Positions 14,075 to 20,365 of a DNA stretch of 20,365 nt are shown in pieces. The stretch is from contig JADMKR010000158.1 in the NCBI GenBank assembly GCA_015478765.1, positions 1 through 20,365 on the forward strand, written 5' to 3'. Under the pieces are notes generated by a model. It made no database searches. It saw only the letters and a list, made by a program, of their open reading frames with translations, and had not been told where the DNA came from. This stretch comes from Flavobacterium sp. (GTDB lineage: Bacteria > Bacteroidota > Bacteroidia > Flavobacteriales > Flavobacteriaceae). How positions within the stretch are numbered: the stretch's first letter is position 1; each line of letters starts with the position of its first letter. The position numbers were made by a program, and so were the translations under genes.

Positions 14075-15832
14075 TTATTGTTTGCCTAAATCCAATTTTA
14101 TGCTCAATTCCGCAAGTTGGTTTTCGTCGATTATCGATGGCGCGTCTATCATTACATCGCGGCCCGAGTTGTTTTTCGGAAAAGCGATAAAGTCGCGTAT
14201 GGTCTCCTGTCCGCCCAATATAGCCACCAGGCGGTCAAGGCCGAATGCCAATCCGCCATGCGGCGGCGCTCCAAACTGAAAAGCGTCCATCAAAAACCCA
14301 AATTGGTTCCGAGCTTCCTCGTCGGTGAACCCTAAATATTTAAACATCAGCTGCTGGGTCGCCTTATCGTGAATCCTGATCGAACCGCCGCCAATCTCGT
14401 TTCCGTTCAAAACCATATCGTAGGCGTTTGCCCGAACTTTTGCGGGATCGGTTTCCAACATGGCCATGTCTTCGGGTTTAGGCGAAGTAAACGGATGGTG
14501 CATTGCATGATACCGGCCTGATTCTTCGTCAAATTCCAATAACGGGAAATCCACTACCCACAAAGGTGCGAATTCATCGGCTTTGCGAAGTCCGAGGCGT
14601 GTGGCAAGTTCCATTCGCAACGCACTCAACTGCGTTCTCGTTTTATGAGCCGGGCCCGAAAGTATAAAAATCATGTCGCCTGAAGAGGCTCCGGTAATCT
14701 CAGCCCAGTTCTGCAAATCCTGCTGATCGAAGAATTTATCGACCGATGATTTATAAGTCCCGTCGTCATTGCACTTCACATAGATCATTCCGCCAGCGCC
14801 CACCTGGGGTCTTCTTACCCAGTCGATCAGCGCATCGATTTCCTTACGCGTATAGTTGCCGGCGCCTGGAACCGCAATCCCGACTACCAGCTCAGCCGAG
14901 TTGAATACCGGAAAATCTTTGTGTTGCGCAACAGCATTCAATTCGCCAAACTCCATCCCAAATCGAATATCCGGCTTGTCGTTCCCGTAGGTTTTCATTG
15001 CATGGTCGTAGGCCATCCGCGGGAATTTCTCGACCTCCACACCTTTGAGCTCTTTCAACAAATGGCGCGTCAGGCCTTCAAAAACATTTAAAATGTCTTC
15101 CTGATCCACAAATGCCATTTCGCAATCGATCTGAGTGAACTCCGGTTGGCGGTCGGCGCGCAAATCCTCGTCGCGGAAACATTTCACGATCTGGAAATAT
15201 TTGTCCATTCCGCCCACCATCAACAGTTGTTTAAAGGTTTGAGGCGACTGCGGAAGCGCATAAAACTGGCCCGGGTTCATTCGGGAAGGCACCACGAAAT
15301 CGCGCGCACCTTCTGGCGTCGACTTAATAAGGTAGGGCGTTTCAACTTCGCAAAAATCTAAGTCGGATAGATACTTACGCACTTCCATCGCGACTTTATG
15401 CCGGAATAACAAACTGTTCTTAACGGGATTCCGCCGAATGTCGAGGTATCGGTATTTCATCCGGATGTCCTCGCCGCCGTCGGTTTCATCTTCAATCGTA
15501 AAAGGTGGCGTGATCGCCGCGTTTAAAATGGTAAGTTCCGAAACCAGGATTTCGATATCACCGGTAGCCATCGTTGAATTTTTGGATTCGCGTTCGATAA
15601 CCGTCCCTTTCACCTGGATCACGAATTCCCGGCCCAGTGTTTTGGCTTTTTCAAAAACAGATTTATCGGTACGGCTTTCGTCAAATACGAGTTGGGTAAT
15701 TCCGTACCGGTCGCGTAAATCGACCCAGTTCATAAAACCTTTGTCGCGTGATTTCTGGACCCATCCGGCAAGTGTAACTTCCGAATTTATATGAGCTGCG
15801 GTCAGTTCGCCGCAGTTGTGACTTCTGTACAT
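14075..15832 (-). CDS. aspS: Aspartyl-tRNA synthetase
   Basis: AspRS is a class II synthetase that charges tRNA(Asp) with aspartate in the cytoplasm. I choose the ATG at 15832 (MYRSHNCGELTAAHINSEV, 585 residues). An in-frame ATG at 15853 lies within the probable -7 promoter element and adds seven atypical residues. An N-terminal anticodon-binding OB fold (about 15-105; AGWVQKSRDKGFMNWVDLRD) is followed by the catalytic core. The core shows the bacterial QSPQTFKQLLM stretch (195-205), motif 2 FRDEDLRADRQPEFTQID (219-236) and motif 3 GLAFGLDR (527-534). The length indicates the bacterial type with the inserted GAD domain. Upstream is divergent to the thioredoxin gene; downstream is the cold-shock unit, 123 bp away. 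I cannot tell from this alone whether it also misacylates tRNA(Asn). Confidence 0.97.
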   Translation of the reverse strand: MYRSHNCGELTAAHINSEVTLAGWVQKSRDKGFMNWVDLRDRYGITQLVFDESRTDKSVFEKAKTLGREFVIQVKGTVIERESKNSTMATGDIEILVSELTILNAAITPPFTIEDETDGGEDIRMKYRYLDIRRNPVKNSLLFRHKVAMEVRKYLSDLDFCEVETPYLIKSTPEGARDFVVPSRMNPGQFYALPQSPQTFKQLLMVGGMDKYFQIVKCFRDEDLRADRQPEFTQIDCEMAFVDQEDILNVFEGLTRHLLKELKGVEVEKFPRMAYDHAMKTYGNDKPDIRFGMEFGELNAVAQHKDFPVFNSAELVVGIAVPGAGNYTRKEIDALIDWVRRPQVGAGGMIYVKCNDDGTYKSSVDKFFDQQDLQNWAEITGASSGDMIFILSGPAHKTRTQLSALRMELATRLGLRKADEFAPLWVVDFPLLEFDEESGRYHAMHHPFTSPKPEDMAMLETDPAKVRANAYDMVLNGNEIGGGSIRIHDKATQQLMFKYLGFTDEEARNQFGFLMDAFQFGAPPHGGLAFGLDRLVAILGGQETIRDFIAFPKNNSGRDVMIDAPSIIDENQLAELSIKLDLGKQ

Positions 15833-15850
15833 TACAAAAAATTTAGGTTG

Positions 15851-15858
15851 CAAATTTA
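15851..15858 (-). promoter_or_regulatory. Possible -7 element of the aspS promoter
   Basis: TAAATTTG on the minus strand fits TAnnTTTG. I find no good TTG at the proper upstream distance (the region is CCCCAATTCAACTTTATC). The box lies about 19 bp before the chosen aspS ATG, so the leader would be very short, or the real promoter lies elsewhere. Confidence 0.4.
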
Positions 15859-15910
15859 AAGAGATAAAGTTGAATTGGGGCTTGTCACTGTGAAATACTG
15901 TTATTTTTAT

Positions 15911-16003
15911 GGCGTTGCCCGACGGCCGGGCTGTTCGCTATTATCTTTTTCCCGCTCCCTGCCGCTCGCCGTTAAAAAGGATAACCGCTGCCATCCCTAA
16001 CGC
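15911..16003. repeat. Dispersed hairpin repeat element, copy B, between aspS and the thioredoxin gene
   Basis: This GC-rich 93-bp block stands out in an AT-rich intergenic region. It begins GGCGTTGCCC and ends CCCTAACGC, with short terminal inverted repeats GCGTT (15912-15916) and AACGC (15999-16003). TTATCTTTTT (15941-15950) faces AAAAAGGATAA (15974-15984) to form the main stem with one bulge, closing a GC-rich loop. It aligns with the block in the nuoH-nuoI gap (6366-6470). I recognise the plan (a GGCGTTGCCC end, a TATCTTTTT/AAAAAGGAT stem, a CTAACGC end) as a recurring flavobacterial intergenic element; this is from memory. It holds no credible gene, although an open frame runs through it into the thioredoxin gene. 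Confidence 0.75.
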
Positions 16004-16091
16004 AAAGTACGACGACAGTATCAAAATTATAATTTTAGTATATGGTATATTCAAAAAAAAATTACATTTACGAATCATTAAATATTTGATC

Positions 16092-17069
16092 ATGAAGAAT
16101 ATAGTTTTTCTTTTTCTATTGGGCGCTCTGGGTGTGCAGGCGCAATCAATGAAATTTGCAGCGAAGATCGACAATCGCAACAGCGATACGATTACGATTT
16201 TAGGACCCAAAAAGTTTAAGCAGGTCATTGTCGGAAAAGATGGCAAGTTTTCCGATACGTTTACAGTGACACCTGGTATGCATCAACTTGGCGATGGCAC
16301 CGAAGTTACCATGTTGTACCTCGACAATGGATACGATTTGAACCTGACAATGGATGCGAAAATGTTTGACGAATCGATTGTTTTCACCGGTAAGGGATCA
16401 AAAGAAAATAACTTTCTCGCTCAAAAAGCACTTATCGATGAAAGGATGGAAGAGGGTTTTATGAAATTGAAATCGGAAGCCGAAATCACCGAATCGGTTG
16501 CTAAGCGCAACGAGCAATTGTCGGGTATGCTGGCCGATGAGGAGCTCGATCCTACTTTTAAAGCGCTCGCAGGCCGCGTCGTATTGGCCGAAGCCAACCA
16601 AATCATGCAAATGTTCCAACAAACATTAGCGGTCAACGATATGGTAGGCAAGCCATCGCCAAGCTTTGACTACGAAAACCATAAAGGCGGTACGACCAAA
16701 TTGGAGGATTTGCGCGGGAAGTATGTCTATATTGATACTTGGGCAACCTGGTGCGGACCTTGCCTTCGCGAGATTCCGTCGATGAAAGAGATTGAAAAGA
16801 AATACCACGGAAAGAATATCACCTTTGTGGGTGTGTCGATCGATGCCAAGAAAGATCATCAGAAATGGAAAGACATGGTGACTAAAAAAGAACTTGGCGG
16901 AGTACAGGTATTTGCCGATAATGACTGGAATTCACAGTTCATTAAAGATTATGGCATCACCGGCATACCGCGTTTTATCTTATTGGATCCTAAAGGTAAT
17001 GTGGTCGATGCAAATGCACCGCGCCCTTCAGATCCTGCTCTGCAGGAACTTCTGGATAAACTTCTGTAG
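16092..17069 (+). CDS. Secreted TlpA-like thioredoxin-fold disulfide oxidoreductase
   Basis: This is a 325-residue protein with a signal peptide (MKNIVFLFLLGALGVQA, cleavage near residue 17-18), so it acts in the periplasm. Residues about 20-110 form a beta-rich domain of the kind often seen before TlpA domains in Bacteroidota, and 110-180 is a helical linker. Residues 183-325 are a TlpA/AhpC-TSA thioredoxin domain with the active site TWATWCGPC (C221, C224) and the cis-proline in GIPRF (P293). WCGPC is typical of reducing thiol-disulfide proteins, such as those serving cytochrome c maturation, but the substrate is unknown. The ATG at 16092 is chosen because it starts the signal peptide; the longer open frame from 15909 is the repeat element. 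It stands alone on the plus strand with its own terminator. A promoter is not clear; TACATTTA at 16063-16070 is a near match. Confidence 0.9.
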   Translation: MKNIVFLFLLGALGVQAQSMKFAAKIDNRNSDTITILGPKKFKQVIVGKDGKFSDTFTVTPGMHQLGDGTEVTMLYLDNGYDLNLTMDAKMFDESIVFTGKGSKENNFLAQKALIDERMEEGFMKLKSEAEITESVAKRNEQLSGMLADEELDPTFKALAGRVVLAEANQIMQMFQQTLAVNDMVGKPSPSFDYENHKGGTTKLEDLRGKYVYIDTWATWCGPCLREIPSMKEIEKKYHGKNITFVGVSIDAKKDHQKWKDMVTKKELGGVQVFADNDWNSQFIKDYGITGIPRFILLDPKGNVVDANAPRPSDPALQELLDKLL

Positions 17070-17091
17070 AAATATCGGAAATTGATTATGA

Positions 17092-17117
17092 AAGAGCCGC
17101 GCAAGCGGCTTTTTGTT
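17092..17117 (+). terminator. Intrinsic terminator after the thioredoxin gene
   Basis: AGCCGC (17095-17100), a GCAA tetraloop and GCGGCT (17105-17110) form a strong stem followed by TTTTTGTTTT. It lies 25 bp past the stop codon. On the minus strand the same stem is followed only by CTTTC, so it may serve the converging mnh operon less efficiently. No separate mnh terminator is visible between 17117 and 17150. Confidence 0.85.
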
Positions 17118-17150
17118 TTCCCGTTTGTTTCAAGCGTCCTATTGAACTCA

Positions 17151-17501
17151 CTACAATTCCTTCTTTGGGTCCTGCTGCTTCTTCATTTCATCAGCCACTT
17201 CATTTTGGGTGCCTTTCCATTGGTCGACACCACTTCTAAAGGCAGTGCGGGCTATCAGGTGCGCGGCAACCGGGGCAGTTAAAACCAGGAAGAAAATAAT
17301 TGCGATTGACTTGGTTGTTACTGATACATCGGGGAAAAGTATGGCCGCGCATACCAGGAACAAACCTACTCCGAGAGTTGCTGCCTTTACAGTAACCGAA
17401 AGCCTGAGATAGAAATCAGGCATTCGGAGAACGCCGATCGCGGCCGCTAAAATTGCGAGCGCTCCCAAAGTGCTTAATACGCAAATCAAAATATTAATCA
17501 T
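17151..17501 (-). CDS. mnhG: Monovalent cation/proton antiporter subunit G (MrpG/MnhG)
   Basis: MrpG is a small membrane subunit required for assembly of the Mrp Na+/H+ antiporter. The 116-residue protein has three helices and the family motif IGVLRMPDFYLRLSVTVKAATLG (split here as IGVLRMPDFYLRL at about 23-35, then KAATLG). Many relatives have RLHA at the middle of this motif; here the His is replaced by Ser. FFLVLTAPVAAHLIARTAF near residue 75-93 is also typical. The C-terminus is a charged tail (KGTQNEVADEMKKQQDPKKEL). Its start overlaps the mnhF stop by 8 bp, and it is the last gene of the operon, converging on the thioredoxin gene. Confidence 0.93.
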   Translation of the reverse strand: MINILICVLSTLGALAILAAAIGVLRMPDFYLRLSVTVKAATLGVGLFLVCAAILFPDVSVTTKSIAIIFFLVLTAPVAAHLIARTAFRSGVDQWKGTQNEVADEMKKQQDPKKEL

Positions 17502-17769
17502 TGTTGTTCTTTTGATTTATATAATATGAAAAGGCAATTGTTCCAAGAAAGGCGATCAGTGCCAACATCATCGCCACGTCCAGATAAATTGCCTGCTTTG
17601 TGCGTATGCTATATGCGGCAATTGTTGCGATACCGATTGTAATGACCAAGTCGAGCGCCACCACGCGGTCAACCACGTCGGGACCTTTGATTAATCTGAT
17701 AAGCACCAGAAAAGCCGACAGCGTCAGTATCGGAAAAATCACAAAATCAAAGTAGCTTTGTATACTCAT
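17494..17769 (-). CDS. mnhF: Monovalent cation/proton antiporter subunit F (MrpF/MnhF)
   Basis: MrpF is a three-helix membrane subunit of the Mrp antiporter complex. The 91-residue protein has the usual length and the conserved stretch LIKGPDVVDRVVALDLVITI (about 27-46), with the Gly-Pro, Asp-Arg and Asp residues that mark the family. It overlaps mnhE by 4 bp (ATGA) and mnhG by 8 bp, so translation is probably coupled. No feature departs from the family. Confidence 0.94.
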   Translation of the reverse strand: MSIQSYFDFVIFPILTLSAFLVLIRLIKGPDVVDRVVALDLVITIGIATIAAYSIRTKQAIYLDVAMMLALIAFLGTIAFSYYINQKNNND

Positions 17770-18242
17770 CTCAATAGTTCCAGTAGTTTCCTCTCAAACC
17801 CATTTTTTATCTGTTCCCTGAAAGCATCTTTGTCGCGAAGGTACATCACATGAAGATATAAAGTGGTGTTGTCATCACTGATGTCAAGTACCATTGTGCC
17901 CGGTGTCAGCGATAGCACGGTGGAAAGAAGATTGATTTCAATATCGGTTTTAGCGACCATCTTATAACTTATGATTCCGGGCGTGAAAAAATATTTTGGT
18001 GTGACAACATCGAATGCAACCTGAATATTGGCGACAATCATCTCATAAAGAAAATAAAATGCAAAATAGATTGCTGTGGGAATTCGGGTGAAATACCTTC
18101 GGTCCTTGGTATCGCGATTCATCACCCAAAGTATAAAATAGCCCACGATAAAACCGAACAGGAAATTGGTGTAGAACATCTGTCCGGTAAGCGCCACCCA
18201 AATAAAGGACAGCAATAAGTTCATCAAAAACTGTTTTACCAT
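17766..18242 (-). CDS. mnhE: Monovalent cation/proton antiporter subunit E (MrpE/MnhE)
   Basis: MrpE is an accessory membrane subunit of the Mrp antiporter. The 158-residue protein has N-terminal helices (about 1-45), a further hydrophobic segment (about 55-80), and a cytoplasmic C-terminal domain with LLSTVLSLTPGTMVLDISDD and TLYLHVMYL. The SLTPGT segment and the following His are the family signature. It is 11 bp from mnhD and overlaps mnhF by 4 bp. The start at 18242 (MVKQFLMNLLLSFIWVAL) gives a proper first helix. Confidence 0.94.
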   Translation of the reverse strand: MVKQFLMNLLLSFIWVALTGQMFYTNFLFGFIVGYFILWVMNRDTKDRRYFTRIPTAIYFAFYFLYEMIVANIQVAFDVVTPKYFFTPGIISYKMVAKTDIEINLLSTVLSLTPGTMVLDISDDNTTLYLHVMYLRDKDAFREQIKNGFERKLLELLR

Positions 18243-18253
18243 AATTTTTATAT

Positions 18254-19756
18254 TTATTCGCCCAAAACCGCCTTTTCATACGGGGTGGTGTCCATCATTT
18301 CAGTGGCGATTTTGTCTGAAATGTTTATGATCATTTCGGCATTGAAACCAAGGTAAAGCGTAACTGCCGCCAATAACAATATCGGCAGAACAAAGAATAT
18401 TTTCCTGCTTGCGTCCATTTCTGCGAAGCTATCCTGTATTATTGCGTCGGTCGATGCCTCTTTCCAGAAAATAGACGCCCATAATTTCGCCAAAACATAC
18501 AATGTAATGAAACTTCCTATGATGATTCCGGCAATCATCCATCCGTTATTTACAAGAAAAGAGGCTTCAATCAGGTATATTTTCGGCCAGAAACCCGACA
18601 GTGGCGGAATGCCTGCCAATGAAAACAGTACCAGCGCAATTACCAACGACAATTTAGGGTAATTTCCGTAAAGGCCGCCAAGACGGTTCATATCCATCGT
18701 TCCGCGCATTTGCCTGATCAATCCTGCGATCAGGAACAAAGTAGTTTTAATGATGATATCATGTATCAGGTAGAAAACCGCGCCTAAAATTGCCAGATGG
18801 GTGTAGAGACCAAGTCCGCCAACAATAAAGCCGATGTGACAAACAATCAAATAGGAGAACAATCGGCGAATATTCGTTTTTATCAATGCCCCGAGAGCAC
18901 CGGTCAGAATGGTCATTACAGCAATCACCAGAAAAACGATTTTCATGAAATCGTCGGGCGTGAAAACTAAGGTAAAAACGCGAAACATGGCATAAAGGCC
19001 GACTTTTGTCAGTAAGCCTCCAAAAACAGCTGCGACGGCCGACGGTGGTGTGTGATAGGATGATGGAAGCCAGAAATAGAGTGGGAACACTGCCGACTTA
19101 ATACCGAATCCGATCAAAAAAAACATGGCCGTCAGGTTGACTACCGACTGGTTGGCCACCAATGGGATTTTCTGCGCAAGGTCGGCCATATTCAACGTAC
19201 CGGTAATACCGTAAAGTATCCCGATTCCCGTCAGGAAAAAGGTGGATGCCAAAATATTCAACGCCATGTATTTCACCGCGCCTTCCAGCTGTGCCTTACG
19301 GCCTCCAAGTGTCAGCAGTACGAAAGATGCGATTATGATAACCTCGAACCAAACGTAAAGATTGAAGATGTCGCCTGTTAGGAATGCACCGTTAAGTCCC
19401 ATTATCAGGAAGTGGAATATGGGGAAGTAACCGTAAAGCATTCGCGCTCTTCCCACGCCCACAGCCGAAAATATCGATACAGCCAGCGCCACAACCGATG
19501 TTAAAAGCACCAGTAGCGCACTAAAGGTATCGGCAACAAAAACGATCCCGAATGGTGCTTTCCAACTGGCAGCGGTCAAAGTCATAATATCGCCGTAGAA
19601 CACGTTTCGGAAGAGGACAAATGATATCACCAGTCCGACCATGGCTGCCGCAATACTAATAACGCGGTGCGTAACCGTACGGCGCCAGAAGACCAGCATC
19701 AGCAAAGCGGAAAAAAGGTGGATTAAAACCGGCGCTATTACAAAATTGTCGTTCAT
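18254..19756 (-). CDS. mnhD: Monovalent cation/proton antiporter subunit D (MrpD/MnhD, NuoL/M/N homologue)
   Basis: MrpD is one of two large antiporter-like subunits of the Mrp complex and is homologous to NuoL, NuoM and NuoN. The 500-residue protein has about 14 helices. The essential helix glutamate is in YVWFEVIIIASF (E138), and the broken-helix lysine is in GFGIKSAVFPLYFWLP (K220), followed by SSYHTPPSAVAAVFGGLLTKVG. These correspond closely to the Glu and Lys shown to be essential in bacillary MrpD. NuoM is excluded by the local motifs and by the mnhC/E/F/G neighbours. It overlaps mnhC by 4 bp (ATGA) and is 11 bp from mnhE. Confidence 0.95.
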   Translation of the reverse strand: MNDNFVIAPVLIHLFSALLMLVFWRRTVTHRVISIAAAMVGLVISFVLFRNVFYGDIMTLTAASWKAPFGIVFVADTFSALLVLLTSVVALAVSIFSAVGVGRARMLYGYFPIFHFLIMGLNGAFLTGDIFNLYVWFEVIIIASFVLLTLGGRKAQLEGAVKYMALNILASTFFLTGIGILYGITGTLNMADLAQKIPLVANQSVVNLTAMFFLIGFGIKSAVFPLYFWLPSSYHTPPSAVAAVFGGLLTKVGLYAMFRVFTLVFTPDDFMKIVFLVIAVMTILTGALGALIKTNIRRLFSYLIVCHIGFIVGGLGLYTHLAILGAVFYLIHDIIIKTTLFLIAGLIRQMRGTMDMNRLGGLYGNYPKLSLVIALVLFSLAGIPPLSGFWPKIYLIEASFLVNNGWMIAGIIIGSFITLYVLAKLWASIFWKEASTDAIIQDSFAEMDASRKIFFVLPILLLAAVTLYLGFNAEMIINISDKIATEMMDTTPYEKAVLGE

Positions 19757-20109
19757 AAATCTTCTTCTTCAGGAGTATTCAGGTCGTCGAGATCATCGGA
19801 ACCGATCAGCGCATATACTCTTTTCAGCAAAACGATGGCGAATGATGTCAGTCCGAAACTGATGACGATTGCTGTAAGGATTAACGCCTGAGGAACCGGA
19901 TCGGCATAGATGTCGGCAAATGTTTCCAGCGATGCGTCAATCACCGGCGGTTTGGCCTTTGTGATGTTTCCAAGCAGGAAAATCAGCATGTTGGTCGCAT
20001 TGCCCAAAATCAGGATACCTAATAACAGCCTGACCATGCTTCTCCTCAAAATGAAGTAGATGCCGGTGGCATATAGAATACCGATTAGTATGACGAGTAG
20101 TAATTCCAT
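19753..20109 (-). CDS. mnhC: Monovalent cation/proton antiporter subunit C (MrpC/MnhC, NuoK homologue)
   Basis: MrpC is a small three-helix subunit of the Mrp antiporter, homologous to NuoK. The 118-residue protein shows VRLLLGILILGNATNMLIF (27-45), and DPVPQALILTAIVISFGLTS (about 71-90), the strongest family signature. The C-terminus is an acidic tail (SDDLDDLNTPEEEDL), a common ending for this subunit. Its ATG shares one base with the mnhB stop (TAATG), and its stop overlaps the mnhD start by 4 bp. Length and order fit an Mrp operon. Confidence 0.95.
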   Translation of the reverse strand: MELLLVILIGILYATGIYFILRRSMVRLLLGILILGNATNMLIFLLGNITKAKPPVIDASLETFADIYADPVPQALILTAIVISFGLTSFAIVLLKRVYALIGSDDLDDLNTPEEEDL

Positions 20110-20365
20110 TAATGCGTACTTTGTGATATCGTGAATAGTATAGTGAGCACAACACCTACCACCACAAGATAAACACCTATATCAAAAAATAAGGCTGTGC
20201 CCACCGTTCCGATGATGGGAATATTATATTCGAACCAGATTCCGGTCATTATCGGAACGCCCCAAAACGCTGGCAGCACCATGCTCAATGCAGCGATGAT
20301 CAGTCCGATCAGGATCAGTGAAAGGGGTTTTCGTCGCAGCAGCTTCATCGTGTCGTCGGTTCCAT
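20109..20365 (-). CDS. mnhB: Monovalent cation/proton antiporter subunit B (MrpB/MnhB), 5'-truncated by the window edge
   Basis: The visible C-terminal part has GLIIAALSMVLPAFWG, then GTVGTALFFDIGVYLVVVG, the characteristic end of MnhB proteins. An ATG at 20348 would give a 79-residue protein, but MnhB is about 140 residues and its N-terminal half, with the HGHxxPGGGF-type loop, would be missing. The frame is open to the window edge, reading GTDDT before that Met, so I treat the Met as internal and the gene as cut off. MnhB may be free-standing or fused to the MrpA C-terminus; the window cannot decide. mnhA is expected just beyond the right edge. Confidence 0.9.
   Translation of the reverse strand, partial: GTDDTMKLLRRKPLSLILIGLIIAALSMVLPAFWGVPIMTGIWFEYNIPIIGTVGTALFFDIGVYLVVVGVVLTILFTISQSTH

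Noticed and set aside
16043..16070. TGG-N17-TACATTTA as the promoter of the thioredoxin gene
   Set aside because: Both boxes deviate from TTG and TAnnTTTG, and several equally good AT-rich near matches exist in this gap.
15909..16091. N-terminal extension of the thioredoxin-like protein (61 extra residues in frame)
   Set aside because: It translates the dispersed repeat element and an AT-rich promoter region, and it would bury the evident signal peptide starting at 16092.
1..20365. Overlapping antisense and alternate-frame open frames within the nuo, aspS and mnh genes (for example 4028-4465 plus, 7420-7929 plus, 6379-6612 minus)
   Set aside because: They lie opposite or across strongly conserved genes, have low-complexity or unusual composition, and match no family I recognise.
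1..20365. A new defence, mobile or secondary-metabolite system
   Set aside because: All genes here fall into well-known housekeeping families. I see no uncharacterised gene cluster; the unexplained signals are the non-coding repeats and the NuoG and NuoM variations.

Overview
The window is from a member of the Bacteroidota, most likely Flavobacteriaceae and probably Flavobacterium. The evidence is the moderate GC content with AT-rich gaps, promoters of the TTG-N19-TAnnTTTG type in place of sigma70 boxes, the absence of clear Shine-Dalgarno sequences, the protein family variants (a short NuoG, separate NuoC and NuoD), and intergenic repeat blocks of a kind I associate with flavobacterial genomes. 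It is mainly a housekeeping, bioenergetic region. I see no CRISPR array, transposase, prophage, toxin-antitoxin or defence genes, and no tRNA or rRNA.

Layout. (1) Positions 1-166 hold a tandem 78-bp repeat, each unit carrying an intrinsic-terminator hairpin. (2) Positions 167-13547, minus strand, hold one complete 14-gene complex I operon, nuoABCDEFGHIJKLMN. It starts at a well-formed Bacteroidota promoter (13518-13547) and ends at an intrinsic terminator (167-193). (3) Positions 13686-13988 hold a single-gene cold-shock protein unit on the minus strand. (4) Positions 14075-15858 hold aspS (aspartyl-tRNA synthetase), minus strand. (5) Positions 15911-16003 hold a dispersed repeat element in the gap between aspS and a divergent gene. 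(6) Positions 16092-17117 hold a secreted TlpA-like thioredoxin-fold protein on the plus strand with its terminator. (7) Positions 17151-20365, minus strand, hold the downstream part of a Mrp/Mnh multisubunit cation/proton antiporter operon: the mnhB C-terminal half, then mnhC, D, E, F and G. It runs off the right edge.

How the genes work together. Complex I (NuoE/F/G input module, NuoB/C/D/I connecting module, NuoA/H/J/K/L/M/N membrane arm) oxidises NADH, reduces quinone and pumps protons. The Mrp antiporter uses the proton gradient to expel Na+ or other cations. Its MrpD and MrpC subunits are homologous to NuoL/M/N and NuoK, so two evolutionarily related ion-translocating machines lie within 4 kb of each other on the same strand.

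The most interesting structure is non-coding. Every intercistronic gap longer than about 25 bp inside the nuo operon is filled with repeats. Three gaps (A/B, D/E, F/G) share one design: an array of 7-bp units a few bases after the upstream stop codon, and an inverted, degenerate array of 7-bp units a few bases before the downstream start codon. The H/I gap instead holds a hairpin element related to the one between aspS and the thioredoxin gene. NuoG also deserves attention. It is only 347 residues, lacks the large molybdopterin-oxidoreductase-like domain, and has a rearranged cysteine set where the N7 cluster would be.
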